From an uncultured Thermomicrobiales bacterium (GTDB lineage Bacteria > Chloroflexota > Chloroflexia > Thermomicrobiales > UBA6265): 47,395 bases of DNA. Each line of letters opens with the position of its first letter. Positions within the stretch are counted from its first letter, which is position 1. The position numbers were made by a program, and so were the translations under genes. The notes under the pieces were generated by a model. That model worked only from the letters and a program-made list of their open reading frames with translations. It had not been told where the DNA came from and did no database searches. The stretch is taken from NCBI GenBank assembly GCA_902806335.1, contig CADCWG010000329.1, forward strand, positions 1 to 47,395, read 5' to 3'. Positions 1-9,612 of this stretch are shown here, piece by piece.

Positions 1-1
1 G

Positions 2-562
2 CCTCGGCCCTTTCTCGGAGTTCGCGGGATTGAGCTCCCCGCAGACACCGGAGACTGGGGATTGCCGGATGTCCCCGCCTACATAGTCCGGGGCGAAGGC
101 GGCACGCCGCGGTTGACCGAGTTGGGCAACCTGCTGTTCTGGCGGCTCTCGCCGCACCAACTCTTCAGCGACCTCGAAGGGTGCAGGACCGCCGCCGCGC
201 AGCGGTCGTGCCTCGGCGCGCACTTGGACCGTTACTGGGTTCGCCCGGCCGGGTTCGGCGTGGCCGTCACATGGGACGGCGAACGCCCTCGGATCACCAT
301 GGTCAATGGGTCCCAAGCGGGCCGCGCGGTGAGCGTGGTGCACAACTGCTTTCCGACTCTCGCCGGTCAGCTTGTCGGAACCCTCTCGGGCGACCGTCGA
401 ACGAACCGGTGCGCGGACTGCGGCGAGCCCTACCCCTGCGAGCGACGACGCAGCGTGGGGAAGTGCCCGGACTGTCGGGCGGCGGCCCGCCGTGCCTCAA
501 AACGGGCTTCCAAGAGGCGGAGGGCCAGCACGGGGCCCGCTGGCAGCCGACCCCAATCCTGA
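2..562 (+). CDS. Zinc-finger hypothetical protein, 5'-truncated by the window edge
   Basis: The frame is open from base 2 with no stop before a possible TTG at 62, so the gene probably begins left of the window; if TTG 62 is the real start the product has 166 residues. I do not recognise the family. The C-terminal third holds paired cysteines (CADC, then CPDC about 25 residues later) followed by a strongly basic tail rich in RRASKR, the pattern of a small treble-clef or zinc-ribbon nucleic-acid-binding finger such as those ending CGNR-type regulators. The N-terminal part has no motif I can name. It lies just left of the tRNA-Lys 3' fragment at 681-730, so it may be cargo of an integrated element. 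Coding reality is supported by G/C-rich third positions and the Cys pattern; function is unknown. Confidence 0.5.
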   Translation, partial: PRPFLGVRGIELPADTGDWGLPDVPAYIVRGEGGTPRLTELGNLLFWRLSPHQLFSDLEGCRTAAAQRSCLGAHLDRYWVRPAGFGVAVTWDGERPRITMVNGSQAGRAVSVVHNCFPTLAGQLVGTLSGDRRTNRCADCGEPYPCERRRSVGKCPDCRAAARRASKRASKRRRASTGPAGSRPQS

Positions 563-680
563 CCACAAAACTGACTACAGGGCCGGCGGACCGCGACGGA
601 TGGCATGGCCGCAGACGGACGGAAAATCCCACCAACATCGGCTCAGTGGATGTTGGCGGATCGCTACGGATGGGGCAGGG

Positions 681-730
681 CGAGACTTTTAATCCGAGGG
701 TTCGGGGTTCGAGTCCCCGGGGGGTTACCG
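681..730 (+). other. tRNA-Lys(TTT) 3' fragment, probable attachment site
   Basis: Bases 686-692 (CTTTTAA) read as a Lys TTT anticodon loop. They are followed in exact tRNA register by a 5-nt 3' anticodon strand (693-697), a 5-nt variable loop, a perfect T arm (CGGGG/CCCCG around TTCGAGT, 703-719), seven acceptor bases GGGGGTT (720-726), discriminator A and CC. The 5' half is missing: only two of five anticodon-stem pairs form, no D arm is seen, and no AACCCCC acceptor strand lies upstream. A tRNA 3' end without its 5' half is what tyrosine-recombinase integration leaves at one element junction; the intact tRNA would then lie left of the window. A decayed tRNA pseudogene is the alternative. 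Confidence 0.65.
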
Positions 731-1249
731 CTTGGCGAGGGGCAGGTGATGGCCGTCGGGAACGGCCCCGCCGGCCACTCCCACGCCCTGTTCCCGGATC
801 TGACCGCAAACGCGCCACAATGCCCCTACTCTCCGGCATTGAGGGGGCGCTCATCGCGGTGACGGCCCGGTGCTAACGGACCAGTGGGCGGTAGGCGGAG
901 CAGTCCATCCGTCGGCGGGTCCGGGAGCGATCGCAAATACCCCTGATCGTCGGCCGGGCCACCGGTCCGATCGCCAGCGAAGCCACGGCGCCGCGCCGGC
1001 GGTCGGGGACCCGCTGAGGTCGAAGCCACTCCGCAGCGGGGCCGCTCCGCAGCGAGGCCGCTGCCGGTGCAACCGTGCTCATGATCCCGAGGCCGTGGAG
1101 CCACGCACCGCTACGCCCGAGCTATGGTCGACCGGGACCCGCCTGAGTCGTTCTCCAGGCGGAGACCGCCCGGGGCGCGCTCCATCACTCCCTGGGGCGG
1201 TTGCGAACACGCCCCCGACTGGGCGCGGCCGGCCATCGCGCCCGACGGA
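731..1249. other. Gene-free stretch with a 16-bp imperfect tandem repeat
   Basis: No reading frame here looks coding. At 1031-1046 and 1047-1062 a 16-bp unit (CCGCAGCGGGGCCGCT) is repeated with one mismatch. Nothing else is recognisable. Confidence 0.4.
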
Positions 1250-1651
1250 CTACGCGACGGGCACGCAGCCCCGGTCCGGGTCGCAGACGGTGACGCCGCG
1301 CTCGCAGCAGTTCGCCGTCAGTACGACGTATCCCGGAGGATCCCGCATCTCGGGGGCGATGCAGCAGTCTGAACCGGGATAGCACGCGGTATGTTCGCTC
1401 GGGGCCTTACAGATCTGGCCATAACGCCCCGTGGTGGGTTGGCAGATCAGGTTCTCGTTCGTCTCGTCGAGAAGGCAGAGTTGGTTGCCCGGGCAGTCCC
1501 AATGGTCATCGCACGGCCGACCGGCGGCCGCACCCCGGTCGACGGCCACGAAGCCCGCCAGGATGCCGCCAACCACCCCCTTGAGCGTCGTCCGCCGGGT
1601 TGCCGTGCCCGCGAGCGTCCTGGCGAGCTGGTCGAAGCATTGCCCGTCCAT
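1250..1651 (-). CDS. Small Cys-rich exported protein with Tat leader
   Basis: 133 residues from an ATG preceded by a strong GAGGAGG ribosome-binding site. The N-terminus (about residues 8-45) has twin arginines (TATRRTTLK) followed by a hydrophobic Gly/Ala stretch, a twin-arginine export signal. The mature part is short and has about a dozen cysteines, including CC pairs near the middle and end, so it is probably disulfide-bonded outside the membrane. This is the plan of a class of small Cys-rich secreted proteins common in Thermomicrobia-like genomes; their role is not known to me. It stands alone, with a 36-nt hairpin just upstream at 1708-1743. The longer in-frame extension upstream of the ATG is not coding-like. 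Confidence 0.7.
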   Translation of the reverse strand: MDGQCFDQLARTLAGTATRRTTLKGVVGGILAGFVAVDRGAAAGRPCDDHWDCPGNQLCLLDETNENLICQPTTGRYGQICKAPSEHTACYPGSDCCIAPEMRDPPGYVVLTANCCERGVTVCDPDRGCVPVA

Positions 1652-2581
1652 CAGGCCTCCTCGTCGTGCTTCCGAACCGTGGGCGGTGCGGCCGGCGCGA
1701 GCACAGAGAACCCGGCCAGGCCGTAGTGGCCTCAGCCGGGTTCGCCATTCACTCCTCTCGCCGCATCGGCGATCCAGGGGACCGCGGCGAGGATCATCGT
1801 GTCCGAGGTCATCCCATCGTAGCGGAACGCGACGGCCTGTCAATCCTCCCGGGCGGAACGGCCTGGGCGCTGGGGCGATGGTGGCGACGGCGCTCTCCTC
1901 GGTCGTTCCGCCGGGACCGAACGCGGTTCCAGGCGGCGTGTAGCGCCGGTACCGGTCCGACGTGCCGGGTCGCGCCGCCCGGCGGTCGTCCCTGCACGCC
2001 AAGCCCCGCGCTTCCCCCGGCGTCGAGTGCAACTCAGGGCCGTGCCACCTAGCGACATGAGCGGCTCTCCCCGAGCGCTTGGAAGGGGACGACCCACCTG
2101 ACACCGTGCACGGCTCGACACGGGCGTACCTCGCCGGCTCCCTGCCGAGCCCGCGACGACCGCCCCACGGCGACGACTCGGTAGCCCCGGGCCGGCTCGT
2201 ACCCGGTCCCCATGCCCGACTTTCCCGGTCGTCGGCGCCCTGGTCGTTGACGGGGAACACCAATTGCATACGCATCTCCGGCGGACCACGGCCATGTGCC
2301 CGACGGCGGTCGTCGGGGCGTCAGCGTGGCGCGACGTTCCGTACGCCGACCGTGGGGTCCAGCAGCGACCGACGACGAGCTTGATGGCCATGCCAGGACG
2401 GCACCGGCGACCTTCGACACGGGACGTCTGGAGGGAGCACGACGGGAACCGGATGCGACGGTCCACCGGGCGACCGGACCGTTCGCTCCGCCACCGCTCA
2501 CCGCGACGACGGCGGTGAGCACGGGCCCGAGGTCGCTGACCGCCAGAGGTGGAGCGAGGGAGCTCCGCCAGGGAGGACACC
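1652..2581. other. Long intergenic region with a 36-nt hairpin
   Basis: No convincing gene in about 930 bases. A hairpin at 1708-1743 has a perfect 9-bp outer stem (GAACCCGGC with GCCGGGTTC) and an inner GGCC/GGCC stem around GTAGT. It lies upstream of the Cys-rich gene on the minus strand, so it could sit in that gene's 5' leader. No T tract follows it on either strand. Confidence 0.4.
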
Positions 2582-3913
2582 ATGGCAGTCGCTCCAGGTC
2601 GCGGCAGACCGCAGGAGAGCACGGTCAGCCGACGCCGCTTCGTCCAGGGCGCCGCGGCGCTCGCCGCAGGCGCCGGCCTCGCCGCCAACGCGCCGAGGGC
2701 GGCCCGCGCCGAAGGGCGCGAGCTCCGGTTCTGGAACCTGTTCGGCGGCGGCGACGGCGCTCGCCTCCAGGAGATGCAGGCCGCGTTCAGCGCCGCGAAC
2801 CCCGACATCGACCTGAACGCGGTCACCTTCGCGTGGGGGCCGCCCTACTACACCAAGCTGGCGATGTCGGCCGTCGGTGGCCGACCGCCCGCGGTCGGGG
2901 TGCTCCATGCCTCGCGCCTGCCCTCCTACGCCCCGGCCGGCCTGCTCGAGCCGCTCGACCCCGCCGTCCTGACCCAGTACGACATCGGTCCCGACAAGTT
3001 CCTGCCGGCGGTCTGGGAGGGGATGCAGTTCGAGGGGCAGCCCTACGCCATTCCCCTCGATATCCATCCCTTCATCATGTACTTCAACACCGACGTCTGC
3101 CAGCAGGCCGGGCTGCTCGGCCCCGACGGGACACTGCTCCCGCTCCAGGGGCCGGACGCGGTGATCGACGCCTTCCGCCGCGCCCAGGCGGTGACCGGCA
3201 ACCTCGGCCTCGCCTACGAGACCAACGGCGTCGCCCCCTGGCGCCTCTTCTCCGGCCTCTACGCCCAGCTCGGCGGCACCATCCTCTCCCCCGACGGGGA
3301 ACAGCTGACCATCGACGACGCCAAGGCCGAGCAGGTCCTCAGCTTCATGGCCGACCTGACGGTCGGGAGCAAGGTCGCGTCCCCGAACCAGGACGGCCCC
3401 GCCTCGGTCGCCATGTTCAGCAACGCCAGCGCCGGCTTCCACCTGAACGGGGGGTGGGAGGTCACCACCTTCGAGACCGAGGGCATCCCGTTCAGCGCGG
3501 TGCCATTCCCCAACGTCTTCGGCACCAACCAGACCTGGGCCGATTCCCACGTCTTCGTCCTGCCGAAGCAGCCGGACGACGACCAGGGTCGGCTCGACGC
3601 CTCGCTGCGGTTCATCAGCTTCATGCTCAAGGACAGCCTGACCTGGGCCCAGGGCGGGCACATCCCCTCGTACCTCCCCGTGGCCACCGGCCCCGAGTTC
3701 GCGGGGCTGGAACCCCAGTCCAACTACGCGGCGGCGGCCGAGACGCCCGTCTACGACCCCCGGGCCTGGTTCAGCGGCGCCGCCGCCCCGCTCCAGGAAG
3801 AGGCGGGGGCCGCCTTCGGCGCCGTCCTGAACGGGCAGAAGAGCCCGCGGGAAGGCATCTCCCAGTACCGAGCGGCGATGGAGGACCTGCTCGACACGCC
3901 GGAGCCGATCTAA
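2582..3913 (+). CDS. ABC transporter sugar-binding lipoprotein-like protein (Tat-exported)
   Basis: 443 residues of the family-1 (MalE/UgpB-type) extracellular solute-binding fold. The ATG at 2582 is chosen because GGGAGGAC lies just upstream and the next residues give a twin-arginine leader (SRRRF followed by an Ala/Gly-rich core ending ARA, about residues 18-45). The mature protein starts with a typical beta strand (LRFWNLFGG) and contains the carbohydrate-binding-protein hinge and aromatic residues. It heads an operon with two MalF/MalG-type permeases (4029 and 4993). No ATPase gene is present, so the importer probably shares a MsmX/UgpC-type ATPase encoded elsewhere. The substrate cannot be read from sequence; an oligosaccharide or glycerol-phosphate-like compound is most likely. 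Confidence 0.88.
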   Translation: MAVAPGRGRPQESTVSRRRFVQGAAALAAGAGLAANAPRAARAEGRELRFWNLFGGGDGARLQEMQAAFSAANPDIDLNAVTFAWGPPYYTKLAMSAVGGRPPAVGVLHASRLPSYAPAGLLEPLDPAVLTQYDIGPDKFLPAVWEGMQFEGQPYAIPLDIHPFIMYFNTDVCQQAGLLGPDGTLLPLQGPDAVIDAFRRAQAVTGNLGLAYETNGVAPWRLFSGLYAQLGGTILSPDGEQLTIDDAKAEQVLSFMADLTVGSKVASPNQDGPASVAMFSNASAGFHLNGGWEVTTFETEGIPFSAVPFPNVFGTNQTWADSHVFVLPKQPDDDQGRLDASLRFISFMLKDSLTWAQGGHIPSYLPVATGPEFAGLEPQSNYAAAAETPVYDPRAWFSGAAAPLQEEAGAAFGAVLNGQKSPREGISQYRAAMEDLLDTPEPI

Positions 3914-4028
3914 CCGCCGCGGTCATCGCGCGAACGCCCCGCCGCTCGCCCCGAGGTACCGGGCGAGCGGCGGGGTCGAAGGTCGCGGCGACGCGTGGGC
4001 GGCGCCGCACGGGACAGGAGGTGTTGGG

Positions 4029-5000
4029 GTGGCAACGCGTGTGGGGACGCCGGCGGTGCCGGCGGCGCGGGAACGCACGCCGGGGCGCGCGGCCCCGGTG
4101 GGCCGGGCGGGACAGACCACGGGCTGGCGGTCCGACCTGGCCGGGTTCGCCTTCGTGCTCCCGTTCCTGATCGCCTACAGCCTCTTCTTGATCTGGCCGG
4201 TGATCCAGGGCTTCCGGATGAGCCTGTTCAACTGGAGCCTGACCGGCAGCGGAACCACCGACTTCATGGGCTTCGACAACTACCAGGAGACGCTCGAGGA
4301 CCCGAACTTCTGGTCGTCGATCTGGCACACGATCCTGTTCACGCTACTCAGCACGCCGCCGCTGGTGATCCTCTCGCTCCTCTTCGCGCTGCTGGCCAAC
4401 CGCGCCGTCCCGGCCCGCTGGCTGTACCGCCTCGCGTTCTTCAGCCCCTACCTCCTGCCGTCGTCGGTCGTGGCGCTGATCTGGGTATGGATCTACCAGC
4501 CGGGGTTCGGCCTGATCAACGGCTACCTGACGCGCATCGGGCTCGGTGAGGTCGGCTGGCTCAGCGACGTCAGCGTGGCGATGATCTCGGTGGTGATCAC
4601 CACCGTCTGGTGGACGATCGGGTTTAACTTCGTGCTCTACCTCGCGGGGTTGCAGGAGATCCCGCGCGACATCTACGAGGCGGCGGCCCTCGACGGGGCG
4701 ACCGGCCTCGAGCAGGTGCGCTCGATCACCCTCCCGATGCTGGCGAGGACGACGACGCTGATCCTCATCCTCCAGGTGCTCGCCTCGCTCAAGGTCTTTG
4801 ACCAGATCTTCCTGATGACCAACGGCGGACCGAACTTCTCGACCCGTCCCGTCATCCAATACATCTACGAGCAGGGCTTTACCACCTACCGCGTGGGCTA
4901 CGCGTCGGCCATGTCCTACGCCTTCTTCCTCCTGATCCTCGTCGTCTCGCTCGGCCAGTTCGCACTGCTCGGTCGCCGAAGGGAGCGCGCCAATGGCTAG
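4029..5000 (+). CDS. ABC sugar transporter permease, MalF/UgpA type
   Basis: 323 residues. It begins at GTG 4029, immediately after AGGAGGTG. A basic cytoplasmic N-terminus (residues 1-35) is followed by six hydrophobic segments. The binding-protein-dependent permease signature (EAA loop: EAAALDGATGLEQ about two thirds along) is intact; this loop docks the ATPase. The permease imports the ligand captured by the binding protein at 2582. Its stop overlaps the start of the next permease by 8 bases, indicating translational coupling. Confidence 0.92.
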   Translation: MATRVGTPAVPAARERTPGRAAPVGRAGQTTGWRSDLAGFAFVLPFLIAYSLFLIWPVIQGFRMSLFNWSLTGSGTTDFMGFDNYQETLEDPNFWSSIWHTILFTLLSTPPLVILSLLFALLANRAVPARWLYRLAFFSPYLLPSSVVALIWVWIYQPGFGLINGYLTRIGLGEVGWLSDVSVAMISVVITTVWWTIGFNFVLYLAGLQEIPRDIYEAAALDGATGLEQVRSITLPMLARTTTLILILQVLASLKVFDQIFLMTNGGPNFSTRPVIQYIYEQGFTTYRVGYASAMSYAFFLLILVVSLGQFALLGRRRERANG

Positions 5001-5904
5001 TCAGGTTGGTCAGGTCGGCGCCGCGCCGGGCGTCGGGCTCGATACGGTCCGCGCGAACCCCGCCGGCACGAGAACAAAGGAGCGAGGGGGGAAGCTCGGG
5101 GACCGCATCGCCTTCGGAGTGCTGATCTTCTTCGCGGCCCTCTGGTTCGTCCCGATCGCCTGGGCCATCGCCACGGCCCTCAAGCCCGAGTCGGAGACCA
5201 CCGACGTCCCGGTCCAGTGGATTGCCTCCCGCGTCACGCTGGATTCGTTCCAGTCGGTGCTCAGCGCCGGCAACCTGCCGCGCTGGTACTTCAACAGCGC
5301 GTTCACGTCGCTGGCGATCACCGTGATCACGGTGCTGCTCTCCAGCCTCGCGGCCTTCGGCTTCTCCCGCACCCGCTTCCGCGGCAAGAACGTCATCTTC
5401 TGGATCATCCTGGCCGGGATCATGGTGCCCGGGCAGATCCTGATCGTGCCCCTGTTCACCGAGATGCAGGCCTTCCGGATGGTCGACACCTACTGGGGCA
5501 TCATCCTGCCCCAGGTCGCCTCGCCGGTCGCGGTCTTCATCTTCAAGCAGTTCTTCGACGGCATCCCGCGGGACCTCGAGGAGGCGGCAACGCTCGACGG
5601 GGCGAGTCGCCTCCGGGTCTACTGGGAGATCTGGATGCCGCTCGCCCGGTCGGCGATCGCCGCGGTCTCGATCTTCACCTTCGTCGCGGCTTGGAACAAC
5701 TTCCTCTGGCCGTTCATCGTGATCACCAACCCGGACATGATGACCCTCCCGGTCGGCCTGTCCCAGGTGCAGACGGCGTACGGCATCCGCTACGCCCAGA
5801 TCATGGCCTCCGCCGTCCTCGGCGGTCTGCCGCTGCTGGTGGTCTTCCTGTTCTTCCAGCGCCAGATCGTGCAGGGCATCGCCGGCACGGGCATCAAGGG
5901 GTAG
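4993..5904 (+). CDS. ABC sugar transporter permease, MalG/UgpE type
   Basis: 303 residues from an ATG inside the last codons of the preceding permease (ATGGCTAG overlap). It has an extended N-terminus of about 30 residues, then six membrane segments and a conserved EAA loop (EEAATLDGASRLR) around residue 200. It forms the heterodimeric channel with the product of 4029-5000. The operon ends directly after this gene in a strong hairpin at 5958-6000. Confidence 0.92.
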   Translation: MASQVGQVGAAPGVGLDTVRANPAGTRTKERGGKLGDRIAFGVLIFFAALWFVPIAWAIATALKPESETTDVPVQWIASRVTLDSFQSVLSAGNLPRWYFNSAFTSLAITVITVLLSSLAAFGFSRTRFRGKNVIFWIILAGIMVPGQILIVPLFTEMQAFRMVDTYWGIILPQVASPVAVFIFKQFFDGIPRDLEEAATLDGASRLRVYWEIWMPLARSAIAAVSIFTFVAAWNNFLWPFIVITNPDMMTLPVGLSQVQTAYGIRYAQIMASAVLGGLPLLVVFLFFQRQIVQGIAGTGIKG

Positions 5905-5957
5905 CGACCCCGCGTCTACCCGCGCGTTGCCTGCGCACCAACATCGCGAGGCAGACG

Positions 5958-6003
5958 GACAGGGCGAGGGGGCGGCGCGGTGCCGCCCCCTCGCCCTGTC
6001 TTA
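5958..6003 (+). terminator. Strong hairpin terminator of the ABC operon
   Basis: A perfect 19-bp inverted repeat (5958-5976 with 5982-6000) around a 5-nt loop, followed by TT. It lies 53 bases after the last permease stop. The T tract is short, as in other hairpins of this window. Confidence 0.8.
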
Positions 6004-6205
6004 CGGCGGCGCCGCTTCGATGCGTCAGGTTTACCCGGCGTCGTCCGCTCACCGGCGACCCTTCGGCCGGTGAGAGCGGCCGCCGGTAGCGGTCGCGACC
6101 ATGCCCCAGGGTCGACCGCGGGAAACACCGCTCCGGAGCCCGTTGCGGGGGACCGGGCGGCCTTCCATCCACGGTGGGATGGCGCGGCGGGGAGCGCCGC
6201 CTGGC

Positions 6206-6211
6206 TATACT
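6206..6211 (+). promoter_or_regulatory. Candidate -10 box (TATACT) for the YfhO-like gene
   Basis: TATACT in the context GGCTATACT, about 110 bases before the ATG at 6320. The same GCTATAC/GCTAGAC motif precedes other genes in this window (23069, 28725, 30373). No clear -35 box is seen. The rest of 5905-6319 holds only the ABC terminator. Confidence 0.45.
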
Positions 6212-6319
6212 CGGCCGCCCGTCGTCAGCGCCGCCTACGGTGCCTGTCCCCTCCGTCCGTGGCGGATCGCGCCCGCTGCCCGACCGATCGGCCGTCAGGC
6301 CGATCCGGAGCCTGCCCCC

Positions 6320-8971
6320 ATGACCGGCGTTCGGCGCGTTGCTCCCTCGGCCGCCTCGCGGCGGCGCGGCGCCCTTCGCGGCATTCCCCGAGCCGACGCC
6401 CTGGCCGTCGCGGTCCTCTCGGCGCTGACGGCCCTCGTCGGGTGGAACCGACTGGCCTTCGACGCCTGGCTGCCGCGGTTCGACCTCTTCACCTTCTTCC
6501 TGCCCTGGTATGGCTTCCTCGGCGAGCGCCTCCGCTCCTGCGACGTCCCCGGCTGGAACCCGTCCCTGTTCAGCGGGACGCCGTTCGCCGGCGACCCCGA
6601 ATCGGGGTGGATGTACCTGCCGGCGATGCTCGCCTTCACGCTCCTCCCCCCGGCGGCCGCCTTCAAGGCGATGGTCGTCCTCCAGCTCGCCATCGCGGCC
6701 TTCTCGACCTACGGCCTCGCCCGCGTCCTGGGGATGGGCGCCACGGCCGCGCTGGTCGCCGCGACGGTCTTCGCCTTCGGTCCCTTCGCCCAGTGGACCA
6801 CCTACTGCTGCCTGATCTTCGCCCAGTTCGGGACGTGGATCCCGCTCGCCCTGCTCGGCGTCGAGCTGGCCGCCCGCGCCCGAGGGTGGCGCGACCGCGT
6901 CGCTCCGTGGTTCGTCGCCGGCCTCGCGGTCAGCCAGATGTTCGCCGGTTGGGCGGGCGAGGGCTGGATCTACGCCGTCCTCCTCGTCGCCGCCTACGCC
7001 GGCTACCGCACGCTGCTGATGCCCTTGCCTGGGGTCCCTCCCCGCGCCCGCCTGGCGGTCGGCGCCGCGACGGTCGCCGCGGCGCTCGGGCTCGGGCTCG
7101 CCCTCGGCGCGGCCGGCATCCTGCCCCGGCTGGCCGTCAACGCGGAGACCACCCTCGCCGGCGGCGACTACGACCTCGTCGACGGGGGCATCCTCAACCC
7201 GCCCTGGGAGACGGACTACCTGCTGGCCCAGCTCCTCGGCAACGGCAACGCCGAGCGGCGCGCCTCGCTCGGCGGCGGCGTGATCGTCCTCGCGCTGCTC
7301 GCGCCGTTCCTCGCCCGCCGCCGCTTCGGGGTCCCGTTCTTCGCCGGTCTCACCCTCGTCGCCCTGACCCTGACCCAGGACACCACGCCCGTCCATCGCC
7401 TGTTCTACCTGATCCCCCGGTACCAGACCCTCCACGAGCACGACCCGTGGCGCACCTTCGCGCTGGCGACGATCGGCCCGGCCCTGCTCTGCGGCGCCGC
7501 GGTCGAGTCGCTCGCGGCCTGGCGCGGCCGGCGGCGACTCTTGCCGCTCGTGGTCGCACCCCTGCTCCTGATCGCGGTCGTGGCGGTGACGCTGCGGGAG
7601 GTGGAACAGTTCGTCGGCTGGCCGTCGCTGCTGGCGGCGGCGGCAATGACCGGGGTGGTCGCCCTGGTCGTGCTGATCCCGCGCGGGGGAGTCTCCGGCA
7701 GGGGACAGGCGCGGGCCTGGGCCGATCTGCTCGCGCGCCGGGCGACGATCCTGGCGTTCGCGGTCCTGGTCCTGCAGCCGACGGGGCTCGAGTTCGCCGG
7801 GTCGTGGCTCGGTTGGGGTGAGCATCCGAGCTGGGCGCCCTACTGGCGGGAGGACCCGGTCGCCGCCAACGCGCTCCGCGTCGAACTCGCCGAGGAGGAT
7901 CCCGGTGGGGCCGGGGCCTTCCTGCAGGACCGCCTCAGCGCCGAGGGCCCGTTCCGCTACGTGGGCTACGGCGGCATCGGCTACCCGGAGGACCAGCCGC
8001 TCCTCCCGAGCTACATGGAACGACGACTCCTCCCGAACATCCAGGGGATCCTGGTCAACGGGCGCCCCATCGCCCTCGGCCTCCACGAGATCCAGGGCTA
8101 CAACCCGCTCCAACTCGCTCGCTACGCCGAGTTCATGGCCGCGTTCAACGGCCGGGTGCTCGACTACCACGTCGCCTACGTCACCTTCCCCGCGTTGCGG
8201 TCGGCGATGTTCGGACTGCTCAACGTCCGGTACGTGCTCGTCGACGCCACGCTGCCCCCGGAGCGGGAGGACGTTCGGGTTCTCACCACGGGGCGGCGGG
8301 AGGTCTTTCGGAACGCGTCCGTGGCGGTGTTCGAGGGCGACCCGGCCGTCGGCCACGCCTGGATCGTGCACGACGCCCGCGTCGCCTCCCGCGACGAGGC
8401 GTTGGCGCTGCTGACGAGCGGCACCGTCGATTTCCGCCGCACCGCCGTCGTCGAGGGGCCGCCCCTATCGCTAGTCGAGTCGCCGAACGCGGCGGCCGAG
8501 GCGGCCCGGATCACCAGGTACGAGCCGGACGCGATCACGATCCGGGCGAACGCCCTCAGCGACGGGCTGCTCGTGGTCAGCGAGGTCTACGATCCCGGCT
8601 GGCGCGCCTACGTCGACGGTGAGCGGGCCGAGATCCTGCCGACCAACTACGCGCTGCGCGGCGTCCCGATCCCGGCCGGCGAGCACACCGTCGAGTTCCG
8701 CTACGAGCCGCCGGCGCTGCGCGTTGGGGTGCCGGTCAGCGCGACCGCGACCGTCGCGATGCTGGCCGTCTTCGGCGCCACCGGCTGGAGCCGCGTTCGC
8801 CGCGGGACCGGCCGCCCCGGTCGCCGAGCCCGCATCGCCCCCCTCGGCCCCACCGCGCCCGGCCCGTCCCACGCCGATCCCCGCGGAACGACCCCAAGTA
8901 CCACGCGGGCCGGAGCGGCGATCCGGCCGAGACGTCGCGTGCCGTGGGACCGCCCGCCCCCTCAGACATGA
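6320..8971 (+). CDS. YfhO-like polytopic membrane protein (GT-C-type glycosyltransferase fold)
   Basis: 883 residues from ATG 6320, with CGGAG 9 bases upstream. About a dozen hydrophobic segments follow a first transmembrane helix (residues 26-42); the first outer loop has the acidic, aromatic pattern (PRFDLFTFFLPWYGF) typical of GT-C enzymes. After the membrane core comes a soluble extracytoplasmic region, then a domain with VYDPGWRAYVDGE and AGEHTVEFRYEP, the hallmark C-terminal beta domain of bacterial YfhO proteins, and a last membrane helix. YfhO of Bacillus is implicated in lipoteichoic acid glycosylation, so a role in decorating surface polymers is plausible but unproved. The last 70 residues are Pro/Arg-rich and poorly conserved in character. 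Confidence 0.8.
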   Translation: MTGVRRVAPSAASRRRGALRGIPRADALAVAVLSALTALVGWNRLAFDAWLPRFDLFTFFLPWYGFLGERLRSCDVPGWNPSLFSGTPFAGDPESGWMYLPAMLAFTLLPPAAAFKAMVVLQLAIAAFSTYGLARVLGMGATAALVAATVFAFGPFAQWTTYCCLIFAQFGTWIPLALLGVELAARARGWRDRVAPWFVAGLAVSQMFAGWAGEGWIYAVLLVAAYAGYRTLLMPLPGVPPRARLAVGAATVAAALGLGLALGAAGILPRLAVNAETTLAGGDYDLVDGGILNPPWETDYLLAQLLGNGNAERRASLGGGVIVLALLAPFLARRRFGVPFFAGLTLVALTLTQDTTPVHRLFYLIPRYQTLHEHDPWRTFALATIGPALLCGAAVESLAAWRGRRRLLPLVVAPLLLIAVVAVTLREVEQFVGWPSLLAAAAMTGVVALVVLIPRGGVSGRGQARAWADLLARRATILAFAVLVLQPTGLEFAGSWLGWGEHPSWAPYWREDPVAANALRVELAEEDPGGAGAFLQDRLSAEGPFRYVGYGGIGYPEDQPLLPSYMERRLLPNIQGILVNGRPIALGLHEIQGYNPLQLARYAEFMAAFNGRVLDYHVAYVTFPALRSAMFGLLNVRYVLVDATLPPEREDVRVLTTGRREVFRNASVAVFEGDPAVGHAWIVHDARVASRDEALALLTSGTVDFRRTAVVEGPPLSLVESPNAAAEAARITRYEPDAITIRANALSDGLLVVSEVYDPGWRAYVDGERAEILPTNYALRGVPIPAGEHTVEFRYEPPALRVGVPVSATATVAMLAVFGATGWSRVRRGTGRPGRRARIAPLGPTAPGPSHADPRGTTPSTTRAGAAIRPRRRVPWDRPPPQT

Positions 8972-9612
8972 AACCATCCTCCGGTCCATGAGGAGTCTCT
9001 CCGCCCCCCGGAGCGCGACCACCGGTCGGCATCGCCAGTGCTCCCGGTCCCTACGGCGGCCGGCGCCGCCCCCTGGGGCGGCCGTCTCATACGGAATTCT
9101 GCTGATCGGTGGTGGTCCTGGCGGGTCGCGCCGGTGACGTCGCCCGGGACGGGCCCCGAGGTCATCGGCCCGGGCACGCGGCCGGCCCGGGCCGGCCGCA
9201 GACCCGCCGGGCGGAGCCGGTGATGACCCGCGAGGGTCGGGGTTGCCCGGATAGCACGGTGATGGGGGTGGACCCCGCCTCCGGGGGGCCGCCTGGTCCC
9301 ACCACGCTCGGTCCGGTTCGCGGGCCCGACACCACGGACGGTCGCGCCGACGCTCGGCACCAGGCGACCCCGCTGGCCCTCCCGCGGTGCCTCGCGGCCG
9401 GGACCGTCGCCCTCCCGCGGGGTCAGCACGACCCGATCGGCGAGCGGTCCGCCCGGCGCGACGGAGGGCAGGCCGGCCGAAACGCCGGCCGGTGCCCGCC
9501 GTTCGCGCGGCGTCTTCGCTGGCCGGCCGGACGGTTGGCACGCTGCCTGCCTTCTCGGCACCGTGGGCCGGCGGGCACCGCCGGTGGGCGCGAGCGCGGA
9601 CGGGAGACGACG
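8972..9612. other. Intergenic region without recognisable features
   Basis: About 640 bases. Frames are open on both strands because of the base composition, but none shows a ribosome-binding site or protein-like composition. I see nothing specific here. Confidence 0.4.

Noticed and set aside
1840-2826. Long minus-strand open frame overlapping the start of the ABC binding-protein gene
   Set aside because: Arg/Pro/Ser-rich with no ribosome-binding site or recognisable domain; it is antisense to a clear gene and explained by high GC.
5894-8371. 825-codon minus-strand open frame opposite the YfhO-like gene
   Set aside because: Glu/Arg/Gly low-complexity shadow; the plus strand carries membrane segments and a conserved C-terminal domain.
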